This document shows, in pieces, positions 16,752-24,488 of a stretch of DNA of 64,000 nt (within the stretch, counting starts at the first letter, position 1; each line of letters opens with the position of its first letter). A model generated the notes under the pieces. It was not told where the DNA came from. It saw nothing but the letters and a program-made list of their open reading frames with translations, and ran no database searches. Source of the DNA: an uncultured Trueperaceae bacterium (lineage in GTDB: Bacteria; Deinococcota; Deinococci; Deinococcales; Trueperaceae). A program made the translations under genes and the position numbers. The DNA lies in the NCBI GenBank assembly GCA_937873495.1, contig CALMXZ010000010.1:186001-250000 (forward strand). Direction: 5' to 3'.

Positions 16752-18707
16752 CTAGAGGCCTACGCTCCAGCTGAGCGCGATGTCGGCGTCGGCCGGCGAG
16801 ACGCGCACGTAGCCCTGCATCTCCTGGTGGAGGGCCGAGCAGAAGTCCGTGCAGTAGAAGGGGTAGACGCCTGGCTTGGTCGGCTTCCAGGTGACGGTCA
16901 GGGTCTGACCGGGCTTGATGAGGATGTTGGCGTCCTGCATGCCCTGCACGGCGAAGCCGTGCGGGACGTCCCAGTCCTGCTCGAGGTTGGTGACGTGCCA
17001 GTAGACGGTGTCGCCGACCTTGATGCCCTCGATGTTGTCAGGGGCGAAGTGCGAGCGGATGGAGCTCATGTACACGTGCACGTCGGTGCCGTCGCGCACG
17101 ACCTTGGTCTCGGCCTCGCTCTTGACGACGTACTCGTGCTCGTTGGCAGCCAGGTCGTAGATCAGCTTGCTGTTGGGCGCGACGAGGTCGGCGAGGATCG
17201 CCTGGGCGTAGTGCGGCTCACCGAGGGTCGGGAAGTCGAGCAGCATCTGCATGGTGTTGCCGCTGATGTCGATGAGCTGCGCGGACTGGGTGAGCTCCGG
17301 CCCGGTGGGCAGGTAGCGGTCCTTCGTGATCTTGTTGAGCGCGACGACGTACTTGTCCCATGGCTGCATGCTGTCGCCGCCAGGGATCATCAGGTGGCCG
17401 ATGGAGTAGTAGACGGGGATGCGGTCGCTGACCTCGAACTTCTTGGTGTCCCACTTGATGATCTCGGAGGTGATGAAGCAGCTCGTGTAGACGTTGCCCT
17501 TGCTGTCGAACTCGTTGTGCAGCGGCCCGAGGCAGGCGCGTTCGACCTGACCGGCGACGGTCGCGTCGAAGTCGAGGACGGGCACGCCGTAGGAGGTGCC
17601 ATCGAACTTCTGGTCGGCGATGGCCTGCATCATGTTGCTGTAGCCGTGGACGGCGATGGTGGCGGAGAGCTTGCCGCCCGTCACGATGAACTGACCGGTC
17701 GGGTCGACGTCGACGCCGTGCGGCGACTTGGGCGTCGGGAGGAAGTAGACGAGGCCTTCGCACTCTTCCGGCTGCAGGACGTTCACGGACTCGTGCCACG
17801 TCGTCTCGGCCGTATGGGTGGCCTCGTTCATGAGGTTGTGCGCGTAGTACGCGGGGAGCTGGCCGACCTTGCCCTCGGCGACGCACTGCTCGGCGCGGCG
17901 CCAGTTGACGGCCGCGACGAAGTCCTTGTCGTTCTGCGAGGCGTTGACCTCGAGCAGCGTGTGCGCCTGCTCGCTGTTGTAGGAGGTGAAGAAGCACCAG
18001 TCGGCGGACGGACCCTTGCCGCAGTGCGCGAGGTCGTAGTCGAAGCCGGGCATCATGATCTGGAAGGCGACGGCCATCTCGCCCGACGCCTTGTCGACCG
18101 ACACGAACGTCAGCATGCCCTTGAAGTTGTCCTTGTACTCGGAGATGGGCATGTCGCGCTGCGGGACGGGGACGCTGAAGCGCGTGCCCGCGACGACGTA
18201 CTCGCTGTTCATCGTCGTGAAGGGCGAGGGGTGGTTGCCCGCGACGTTGGGGATCTCGATGATCTCGACGGTCTCGAAGGTCGAGAGGTCGATGCGCGCG
18301 ATCCTCGGCGTGTTGTTGCCGTTGATGAAGATCCAGCGGCCGTCAGGCACACCGTTCGTCATGGAGAGCTCGGGGTGGTGGGAGTCGTCCCAGTAGACGG
18401 GCCCGTGCGAGGTGTTGAAGAGGGCCTTCGTCTCCTCCGAGTACCCGTAGCCGTTCTCGCCGTACTGCGAGAAGACGGGGATGTTCTTGATGGTGCGGCC
18501 GGACGGCAAGCCAACGACGCTCAGCTGGCCGTTGAAGCCGCCCGAGAAGAAGCCGTAGAACTCGTCGTGCTCGCCGGGCGGCACGAACGTACGGTTGGCG
18601 GCGTCGTTGGCCATGCGGGCCTGGTTACGCGCGCCTTGGGCGAGCACCAGGCCGGCGGCCAGCACCGCGAAGCCCAGCAAGACTAGGAACAGCTTCCGTT
18701 GCTTCAT
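16752..18707 (-). CDS. nosZ: nitrous oxide reductase, Sec-dependent (clade II type)
   Basis: A 651-residue exported copper enzyme that reduces N2O to N2. The N terminus (KLFLVLLGFAVLAAGLVLAQG) is a plain Sec signal without a twin-arginine motif, the mark of clade II. The seven-bladed propeller with the CuZ histidines covers residues ~60-540, including DDSHHPELSMTNG. The C-terminal cupredoxin domain has the CuA ligand cluster YPFYCTDFCSALHQEMQGY near residue 614. AAGGAGTG precedes the ATG by 6 bases. It follows a cytochrome c gene with a 46-base gap and precedes the assembly genes. Confidence 0.97.
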   Translation of the reverse strand: MKQRKLFLVLLGFAVLAAGLVLAQGARNQARMANDAANRTFVPPGEHDEFYGFFSGGFNGQLSVVGLPSGRTIKNIPVFSQYGENGYGYSEETKALFNTSHGPVYWDDSHHPELSMTNGVPDGRWIFINGNNTPRIARIDLSTFETVEIIEIPNVAGNHPSPFTTMNSEYVVAGTRFSVPVPQRDMPISEYKDNFKGMLTFVSVDKASGEMAVAFQIMMPGFDYDLAHCGKGPSADWCFFTSYNSEQAHTLLEVNASQNDKDFVAAVNWRRAEQCVAEGKVGQLPAYYAHNLMNEATHTAETTWHESVNVLQPEECEGLVYFLPTPKSPHGVDVDPTGQFIVTGGKLSATIAVHGYSNMMQAIADQKFDGTSYGVPVLDFDATVAGQVERACLGPLHNEFDSKGNVYTSCFITSEIIKWDTKKFEVSDRIPVYYSIGHLMIPGGDSMQPWDKYVVALNKITKDRYLPTGPELTQSAQLIDISGNTMQMLLDFPTLGEPHYAQAILADLVAPNSKLIYDLAANEHEYVVKSEAETKVVRDGTDVHVYMSSIRSHFAPDNIEGIKVGDTVYWHVTNLEQDWDVPHGFAVQGMQDANILIKPGQTLTVTWKPTKPGVYPFYCTDFCSALHQEMQGYVRVSPADADIALSWSVGL

Positions 18708-18753
18708 GCTTTCACTCCTTTTGCTTGCTTGCGCCGGTCGCCAAGCCTCGAGT

Positions 18754-19203
18754 TCACTGCCCCAGGCCGGCGTCGACCTGGCGGAAGTACTCGAGGATCC
18801 CGCGTACCTGCTCTTCGGTGAGGGGGAGCTGTGCCATCGGCGTCATGTACTCGGCCAGGAGGCCGTACGCCGTGTCGTCGTTGAAGATCATCTCGTTGGT
18901 GTTGAGGATCATGTTCATGATCCATTCGGGCGCGCGGCGCTGCGTGACGCCGGCCAGGTCGGGGCCCACGTACCGCTCGCCGAACTTGTGGCAGGCCGAG
19001 CAGAAGCCGGTGAAGGTCGCCTGACCTTCCGCGGCCAGCGCGTCGTCGATGGTCTCCGGGAGCGCGAGCTCCTGGATGGGGCCGATCCCCTTGGGCAGTT
19101 CTTCGCCCTGCTGGGCGAACGCCGCGGCGGCAAGCAACGCGACCGCCGCCGCCACCACGAGCAGTGTCCTTGCGCCGGCGGCGCGAGGCTCCTTCACGAG
19201 CAT
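18754..19203 (-). CDS. exported monohaem cytochrome c, probable electron donor to NosZ
   Basis: A 149-residue protein starting MLVKEPRAAGARTLL, chosen because GGAGGT lies 6 bases upstream of that ATG; longer in-frame starts have no such site. A signal or anchor helix covers residues ~13-33. The haem motif is CSACH near residue 71, and a methionine ligand is probably in MTPMAQLP near 122. It is the first gene of the nos transcript, and clade II clusters often include such cytochromes to feed electrons to NosZ. Confidence 0.87.
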   Translation of the reverse strand: MLVKEPRAAGARTLLVVAAAVALLAAAAFAQQGEELPKGIGPIQELALPETIDDALAAEGQATFTGFCSACHKFGERYVGPDLAGVTQRRAPEWIMNMILNTNEMIFNDDTAYGLLAEYMTPMAQLPLTEEQVRGILEYFRQVDAGLGQ

Positions 19204-19231
19204 CTGAGTACCTCCATGGGAGCGAATCATC

Positions 19232-19249
19232 CTGGACATCTGCGTCCAG
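19232..19249. promoter_or_regulatory. dyad upstream of the nos operon
   Basis: CTGGAC-ATCTGC-GTCCAG is a perfect 6-6-6 inverted repeat, 28 bases upstream of the cytochrome c start and 150 bases upstream of the divergent metallopeptidase gene. It does not match an FNR/DNR box (TTGAT-N4-ATCAA). A regulator site is possible. Confidence 0.35.
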
Positions 19250-19399
19250 ATTAGAGAGCGGTGAGGTGGTCGCCCTAGGGACTTTAGCCCCCGTTCAAGC
19301 GGCGAGCGGGAGTCGCCTCTGCGTCGTTCGGACTGGCCTCGAGCGTGTAACTTTGGTAGCGAGCGTCGGCAAGGCCGGCGCCCGAAGGAGACTAATAGA

Positions 19400-20065
19400 A
19401 TGTGGCTGATCTTCATCGCGACGCTCGGCGCCTCGATCCTGGTTCAGTTGTACTTGCGCAACACGTACGGCCGCTGGCAGGCGGTGCAGGCGGCCTCGGG
19501 CCTGACGGGAGCGCAGACCGCTCGCGTCATCCTCGACGCCAACGGTCTGTCTGACGTGCGCATCGAGGAAGTCCCCGGTCAACTGACCGACCATTACGAC
19601 CCTGCTCAGAAGGTCGTGCGGCTCTCGGCCGTCAACTACCGCGGCGCCAGCGTCGCCTCGCACGCCGTGTCGGCGCACGAGGTCGGGCACGCCATCCAGC
19701 ACGCCAAGGCCTACGCGCCCCTGCGGGTGCGCACCGCCCTCGTCCCGGCCGCCAACATCGGCGCGCGCTTCGCGCCGTGGGTCATCATCCTCGGCGCCAT
19801 GCTGGGCGCCCTCGGCCTGGTCCAGCTCGGCATCGTCCTGTTCGGCCTGGCGGTGCTGTTCCAGCTCGTCACCCTGCCCGTTGAGTACGACGCGAGCCGC
19901 CGCGCCGGCCAACAGCTCGAGAGCCTCGGCATCGCCACCAGCGGCGAGGTCGCGGGTACGAGGCAGGTTCTCAACGCGGCCGCGCTCACGTACGTCGCCG
20001 CGGCCGCCGGCTCGGTGATGTACTTGCTGTACTACATCTCCATGTTCATGGGGAACCGGGACTGA
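19400..20065 (+). CDS. membrane zinc metallopeptidase, YugP family
   Basis: A 221-residue protein with a membrane helix at the N terminus, the zinc motif HEVGHAIQHA near residue 94, and two to three membrane segments after it. The pair of arginine/lysine-poor helices around residues 110-160 and the motif LPVEYDASRRA are typical of the YugP family (neutral zinc metallopeptidase, DUF-type PF04298). AAGGAGA precedes the ATG. Its substrates are not known. It is divergent from the nos operon and followed by palindrome C. Confidence 0.88.
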   Translation: MWLIFIATLGASILVQLYLRNTYGRWQAVQAASGLTGAQTARVILDANGLSDVRIEEVPGQLTDHYDPAQKVVRLSAVNYRGASVASHAVSAHEVGHAIQHAKAYAPLRVRTALVPAANIGARFAPWVIILGAMLGALGLVQLGIVLFGLAVLFQLVTLPVEYDASRRAGQQLESLGIATSGEVAGTRQVLNAAALTYVAAAAGSVMYLLYYISMFMGNRD

Positions 20066-20091
20066 GCGGGCGCTAGCGCCTCGCTTGGAGG

Positions 20092-20174
20092 GGGTGGGCT
20101 GGGGGAGCGTGCCCTGCGTACCTGCCTACGCTTTCGCTATGGCAGTACTTCGGGCACACTCCCCCAGCCCACCC
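20092..20174. repeat. long palindromic hairpin element C
   Basis: Arms 20092-20114 and 20152-20174 are complementary over 23 bp with one mismatch (C-A on this strand, G-T on the other). The 37-base loop is, read on the minus strand, nearly identical to the loop of element D (35 of 37). The outer CGTGGTCTGG and CTCGAC flanks of A, B, D and E are missing here. It lies 26 bases after the metallopeptidase stop and could also act as a terminator. Confidence 0.85.
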
Positions 20175-20304
20175 GTCCGGGGTCACGCCGTTCGTCGCCT
20201 CTTGCTTCGAGGTCGGGACCCGTGCGTCATGCTGCCCGGCTACGTGCCCGCTTCACACCATCCACGTACCATAAGTTGTATCCTTCCCCTCACGTCCTAC
20301 CGAG

Positions 20305-20460
20305 CGTAGTACGTGACCGCGTAACCCTCTCACGCTCGAGAGGGCGCCCCAGACGGGGCGGCGGGGGAAGCTGGTGCGAGTCCAGCGCTGTCCCGCAACG
20401 GTAACGCGCCTCCAGGAGTCATCCGAGGCGCGGAGTCCGGATACCCGCTGCACGGTCCAT
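20305..20460 (+). ncRNA. cobalamin riboswitch aptamer
   Basis: The core GGGGGAAGCTGGTGCGAG, then TCCAGCGCTGTCCCGCAACG and GTAACGC, matches the conserved B12-box region (GGGAA..GGTG.GA.TCC..GCTG.CCCGC.AC.GT.A). The 3' conserved part GGAGTCCGGATACCCGC follows after a variable GCGCCTCC...GGAGGCGC-like stem region. Upstream stems CCCTCT...AGAGGG and CGCCCC...GGGGCG fit the 5' half. The exact 5' limit is estimated. It stands directly before the ribonucleotide reductase genes and should switch them off when adenosylcobalamin is abundant. Confidence 0.9.
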
Positions 20461-20500
20461 TTCCCTTGGCCCTCGACGGAAGGGCGGAGAGTGGTGCAGC
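20447..20500 (+). promoter_or_regulatory. possible expression platform pairing the aptamer end with the nrdA start
   Basis: GCTGCAC at 20447-20453, at the very 3' end of the aptamer, is exactly complementary to GTGCAGC at 20494-20500, which abuts the GTG start codon. Forming this stem would enclose the GGAGAG ribosome site, so the aptamer and the start region may compete. This is read from base pairing only. Confidence 0.45.
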
Positions 20501-22276
20501 GTGTTCCAGCCTCCCGATAAGGTCATCGATACCCCCAACACGGTGCTCCTGCCGCGGCGTGCGCCGCGTGGCGGTCGCGACGCAACGCAAGCCGGCTTCC
20601 GCATGCCGCGCCCCGCCCGACCGGCGCGCGAGCCGTTCGCCTGGCTGAACGACGAGAGCCGGGCCTTCCTCGCGAGCGGCTACCTGCTCCCCGGCACGAC
20701 GCCGGAAGCGCGGTTGCGCCAGATCGCGGAGCGCGCCGAGCAGCTCCTGCCCGGCATGCATGGCTTCGCCGAGAAGTTCCTCGACTACATGGGCCGCGGC
20801 TGGTACTCGCTCGCCTCGCCCGTGTGGGCCAACTTCGGCCTGAACCGCGGCCTGCCCATCTCCTGCTTCGGGAGCTACGTGCCGGACAGCATGGACGGCA
20901 TCCTGAGCGCGGCGGCCGAGGTCGGGATGATGAGCAAGTACGGCGGCGGCACGAGCGCCTACTTCGGCGACCTCCGCGGCCGCGGCAGCCCCATCCGCGA
21001 CAACGGCCAGTCCGAGGGGGCGGTCAACTTCATGCGCCTCTTCGACACCCTCATCGACGTGACCAAGCAGGGCGCCACGCGCCGCGGCTCGTTCGCCGCC
21101 TACCTCCCCATCGAGCACCCCGACGCGCGCGAGTTCCTCGAGATCCGCGGCGACGGCAACCCCATCCAGAACCTGTTCTTCTCCGTGACCGTGGGCGACG
21201 GGTGGTTGAACGCCATGATCGCGGGCGACCGCGACAAGCGCGAGCTGTGGGCGCGCGTGCTGCAGCAGCGCTCGGAGGTCGGGCTGCCGTACGTGCTCTT
21301 CACCGGCAACGCCGACCGCGGCGCCGCCGACGTCTACCGCGACCGCGGCATGCCCATCCGCTCCAGCAACCTCTGCAGCGAGATCAGCCTGCCGGTGAGC
21401 GAAGACGAGTCGTTCGTCTGCTGCCTCTCGAGCATGAACCTGCTCCACTTCGACGAATGGGCAGGCACCGACGCCGTCGAGACCCTCGTCTACTTCCTCG
21501 ACGCCGTCATGAGCGACTTCATCGAGAAGTCAGAAGGCGTGCCGTACCTCGGCAGGGCGCGACGCTTCGCCGCGCGTCACAGGGCGCTCGGCCTCGGGGT
21601 GCTCGGCTGGCACAGCTACTTACAGTCGCGCCTCGTGTCGCTCGGCAGCCTCGTGGCCGCCGGACTGAACCGGCGCGTGTTCAAGAACGTCCGCGAGGCG
21701 GCCGACGTGGCGTCGGCCGAGCTGGCCCGCCGCTACGGTGAGCCCGAGCTGCTCGAAGGCTACGGGCGGCGCAACACCACCCTCATGGCTATCGCCCCGA
21801 CCACGTCCAGCTCCTTCATCCTCGGGCAGGTCTCGCAGTCGATCGAACCGCTCAAGTCGAACTACTACGTGCGCGACCTCGCCAAGGCTGTAACCACCTT
21901 CCGCAACCCGGCGCTCGCCGAGCTGCTGGCGGAAGCCGACCGCGACACGCCAGAAGTCTGGCGCAGCATCCTCGAGCACGACGGCAGCGTTCAGCACCTC
22001 GACTTCCTCTCGAACGAGGAGAAGAGCGTGTTCGCCACGTTCTCCGAGGTCAGTCAGCTCGACCTCGTCGTGCAAGCGGGGCAGCGGCAGGAGTTCATCG
22101 ACCAGGGGCAGTCGCTCAACCTGATGGTGCACCCGGCTACGCCGACCAAGGACCTGAACGCCTTGCACCTCGAGGCGTGGCAGCGCGGCCTCAAGAGCCT
22201 GTACTACCAGCACAGCATGAACGCGGCGCAGGAGTTCAACCGCGAGCTGCTGACCTGCTCCGTGTGCGAAGCCTGA
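20501..22276 (+). CDS. nrdA: class I ribonucleoside-diphosphate reductase, alpha subunit
   Basis: A 591-residue catalytic subunit that makes deoxyribonucleotides. Active-site residues are in place: C122 in ISCFG, N290/C292/E294 in SNLCSEI, C307-C308 in FVCCLSSMNL, the radical-transfer tyrosines in LKSLYYQHSMN, and the C-terminal shuttle cysteines in TCSVCEA. It lacks an N-terminal ATP-cone, so it is a short form without that allosteric site. The GTG start abuts the riboswitch platform. Because nrdB follows directly, this is class I and not the B12-dependent NrdJ. Confidence 0.93.
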   Translation: MFQPPDKVIDTPNTVLLPRRAPRGGRDATQAGFRMPRPARPAREPFAWLNDESRAFLASGYLLPGTTPEARLRQIAERAEQLLPGMHGFAEKFLDYMGRGWYSLASPVWANFGLNRGLPISCFGSYVPDSMDGILSAAAEVGMMSKYGGGTSAYFGDLRGRGSPIRDNGQSEGAVNFMRLFDTLIDVTKQGATRRGSFAAYLPIEHPDAREFLEIRGDGNPIQNLFFSVTVGDGWLNAMIAGDRDKRELWARVLQQRSEVGLPYVLFTGNADRGAADVYRDRGMPIRSSNLCSEISLPVSEDESFVCCLSSMNLLHFDEWAGTDAVETLVYFLDAVMSDFIEKSEGVPYLGRARRFAARHRALGLGVLGWHSYLQSRLVSLGSLVAAGLNRRVFKNVREAADVASAELARRYGEPELLEGYGRRNTTLMAIAPTTSSSFILGQVSQSIEPLKSNYYVRDLAKAVTTFRNPALAELLAEADRDTPEVWRSILEHDGSVQHLDFLSNEEKSVFATFSEVSQLDLVVQAGQRQEFIDQGQSLNLMVHPATPTKDLNALHLEAWQRGLKSLYYQHSMNAAQEFNRELLTCSVCEA

Positions 22277-23307
22277 TGGCCGGCGACCAGGCGTCCGTCG
22301 AAGCCGCGCCCGCTGTCGCGACCCGCCGCCTGACGACGCCGCGCCTCAACCTCCGCCCCGCCGAGTACCCGGAGCTCCTCGCCTACCGCGACGCCATCCG
22401 GCACTCGTACTGGCTCCACACGGAGTACAACCTCACTGACGACGTGCACGACTTCCGCGCGCGCGTCAGCGACGCCGAGCGCAGCGCCATCAAGAACGCC
22501 ATGCTGGCCATCGCGCAGGTCGAGGTCGCCGTCAAGACGTTCTGGGGCGACCTCTACAAGCGCTACCCCAAGCCCGAGGTGGGCGCCGTCGGGTACACGT
22601 TCGCGGAGAGCGAGGTGCGCCACCAGGACGCCTACGCGCACCTGCTCGAGGTCCTGGGGCTCAACCAGGAGTTCGAGCGCATCCGCGAGATCCCGGCAAT
22701 CTACCAGCGGGTGCTGTTCCTCAACGAGCACCTGGGCCCGCGGCCCGCGGCCAGGACGGCGACGGACCGCGAGGACGCCCTCACCCTCCTGCTGTTCAGT
22801 GCGTTCGTTGAGCACGTCAGCCTCTTCGGGCAGTTCCTGATCATGAAGAGCTTCAACCGCCGGCGGAACCTCTTCAAGGGGATCGCGAACATCGTCGAGG
22901 CCACGAGCAAGGAGGAGCAGATCCACGGCCTCTTCGGCTACCAGGTCGTGCGGACGCTCCGCGAGGAGAACCCCGGCTGGTTCGACGCCGCGTTCTCGGA
23001 GCGCGTGCGCTCCGCCTGTCTGGCGGCGCGCGAGGCCGAGCGCGGCATCCTCGACTGGATCTTCGAGGCGGGCGAGCTCGACTTCCTCCCGCGCGCCGTG
23101 GTCGACGCGTACATCGAGCAGCGTTTCGACGACGCCCTCGCCGCCATCGACATGCCGCCCCTGTTCGAGCCGGACGAGGCGCTGGTGGCCGAGACGCGTT
23201 GGTTCGACGAGGAGGTCGTGGCGGGCAAGCATTACGACTTCTTCCACAAGCGGCCGACGACCTACACGAAGAAGGCCAAGTCGATCACCAGCGACGACCT
23301 CTTCTAG
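22276..23307 (+). CDS. nrdB: class I ribonucleoside-diphosphate reductase, beta subunit
   Basis: A 343-residue ferritin-like subunit that generates the radical for NrdA. The E-x-x-H-x-x-x-Y pattern of the radical site is present as EVRHQDAY, giving E113, H116 and a candidate tyrosyl radical at Y120. Further metal ligands are expected in FVEHVSLFGQF near residue 179 and KEEQIHGLFGYQ near 216. The ATG shares its A with the nrdA stop. A palindrome pair follows the gene. Confidence 0.93.
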   Translation: MAGDQASVEAAPAVATRRLTTPRLNLRPAEYPELLAYRDAIRHSYWLHTEYNLTDDVHDFRARVSDAERSAIKNAMLAIAQVEVAVKTFWGDLYKRYPKPEVGAVGYTFAESEVRHQDAYAHLLEVLGLNQEFERIREIPAIYQRVLFLNEHLGPRPAARTATDREDALTLLLFSAFVEHVSLFGQFLIMKSFNRRRNLFKGIANIVEATSKEEQIHGLFGYQVVRTLREENPGWFDAAFSERVRSACLAAREAERGILDWIFEAGELDFLPRAVVDAYIEQRFDDALAAIDMPPLFEPDEALVAETRWFDEEVVAGKHYDFFHKRPTTYTKKAKSITSDDLF

Positions 23308-23360
23308 GGGGCGTGCCGGGTCGTTACGTGGCCTGATCGCGTGGTCTGGCCGCGTGGTCT

Positions 23361-23447
23361 GGTGGGTGGGCTGGGGAGCGCGCCCGAAGTACTGCCGTAG
23401 CGAAAGCGCAGGCAGGTACGCAGGGCGCGCTCCCCAGCCCACCCACC
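23361..23447. repeat. long palindromic hairpin element D
   Basis: Arms 23361-23385 and 23423-23447 are perfectly complementary over 25 bp. The 37-base loop starts GAAGTACTGCC, contains GCGAAAGC (a GNRA-type tetraloop on a GC stem) and ends GGCAGGTACGCA, so GTAC-TGCC and GGCA-GTAC extend the hairpin. Outer flanks are CGTGGTCTGG and CTCGACC. It lies 53 bases after nrdB. Confidence 0.9.
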
Positions 23448-23566
23448 TCGACCGTCATTCGCCGAGCCGAGGGCATGGGCGCTGTCCGCCGTTGCCTGCC
23501 CCTAGGGCGTTGCCTTGGTGCGGTCGCAGGGCGGTGCCTGCTAGCGTCTCTACCATTGCGTGTCGA

Positions 23567-23650
23567 GGTGGACGGTTCGGCGGCGTTCCCGAAGTACTGC
23601 CGTAGCGCAGCGCAGGCAGGTACGCAGGGAACGCCGCCGAACCGTCCACC
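23567..23650. repeat. long palindromic hairpin element E
   Basis: Arms 23567-23590 and 23627-23650 are perfectly complementary over 24 bp but differ strongly from those of D, only 120 bases away. The 36-base loop matches that of D except that GCGAAAGC is GCGCAGC. The loop has the same orientation as in D, whereas the outer flanks are inverted (TCGAGG left, CCAGACCACG right). The right flank continues to about 23686 and contains the stop codon of livF. Confidence 0.9.
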
Positions 23651-23678
23651 AGACCACGTGGCGGACCACGCGGCGCAG

Positions 23679-24488
23679 CTACAGCCCGAGGTAGGCCCGC
23701 CTGATCATCGGATCGCCGCGCAACTGCGCGGATGGCCCCTCGAGCACCAGTCGGCCGTTCTCCAGCACGTAGGCCCGCTCGCTGATCCTCAAGACCTGCG
23801 TGACGTTCTGCTCGACGAGCAGGATGGGCATGCCCGTGTCGGCCACGCCGCGGATGACGTGCATGACCTCGCGCACGAGGAGCGGCGCCAGGCCGAGGCT
23901 TGGCTCGTCCATGATCAGCACCTTCGGGTGGAGCATGAGGGCGCGGCCGATGGCGACCATCTGCTGCTGTCCGCCGGAGAGCGAACCGGCGGCGGCGCGG
24001 CGCTTCGTGTGGAGGTCGGGGAAGAGCCGGTAGACGCGCTCGAACCCCTCGGCGCGCCGCGCGCGGGCGGGGGGCAGGTAGGCGCCGAGCGAGAGGTTCT
24101 CCTCGACGGTCATGTCGCCGAAGAGCTGGCGGCCCATGGGAACATGCGCGAGCCCGCGCAGCGCCAGGTCGTGCGGCTTGAGGCCGGTGACGTCCTCGCC
24201 GGCCAGGAGGACCTTCCCGCCGCGCGGCTTGATCATGCCGGAGACGGCGCGGAGGATGGTCGACTTGCCGCTGCCGTTGCCGCCCACCAACCCGACCAGC
24301 TCACCGGCGTTCACATGGAGCGAGACGCCGAAGACGACCTGCAGCTCGCCGTAGCCAAGGTCGGCGTCCAGGACGTCGAGCACGCGCTGCGGTAGCGGTT
24401 CGGCGGCCGGCGTCGCGAGCCGGCTCGTGGCGCTCGCGTCACTCGTCGGAGCCGCCGGGCCGGCAGCCGGTCTCTCGGAAGGGCTCAC
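23679..24488 (-). CDS. livF: LIV-type ABC transporter ATP-binding protein (LivF), cluster 1
   Basis: A 269-residue ATPase. After a 30-residue Ala/Pro-rich leader come Walker A GGNGSGKST near residue 69, the signature LSGGQQQM near 168 and Walker B VLIMDEPSLGLAP. LivF proteins end with the Y-LGL motif seen here. The GTG start overlaps the livG stop (GTGA). Last gene of the minus-strand importer that runs from the binding protein at 28287. The stop codon lies inside the outer flank of palindrome E. Confidence 0.93.
   Translation of the reverse strand: MSPSERPAAGPAAPTSDASATSRLATPAAEPLPQRVLDVLDADLGYGELQVVFGVSLHVNAGELVGLVGGNGSGKSTILRAVSGMIKPRGGKVLLAGEDVTGLKPHDLALRGLAHVPMGRQLFGDMTVEENLSLGAYLPPARARRAEGFERVYRLFPDLHTKRRAAAGSLSGGQQQMVAIGRALMLHPKVLIMDEPSLGLAPLLVREVMHVIRGVADTGMPILLVEQNVTQVLRISERAYVLENGRLVLEGPSAQLRGDPMIRRAYLGL

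Noticed and set aside
16740-18686. A ~650-codon plus-strand frame opposite nosZ
   Set aside because: It mirrors nosZ exactly and has no family features; nosZ has all its copper-site motifs.
19232-19249. FNR/DNR-type box for the nos operon
   Set aside because: The dyad CTGGAC-N6-GTCCAG does not match TTGAT-N4-ATCAA; kept only as an unnamed dyad.
20501-22276. B12-dependent NrdJ, suggested by the upstream riboswitch
   Set aside because: A full nrdB gene with the radical-site tyrosine follows at once and the C terminus has the shuttle cysteines of NrdA; the switch controls a class I enzyme.
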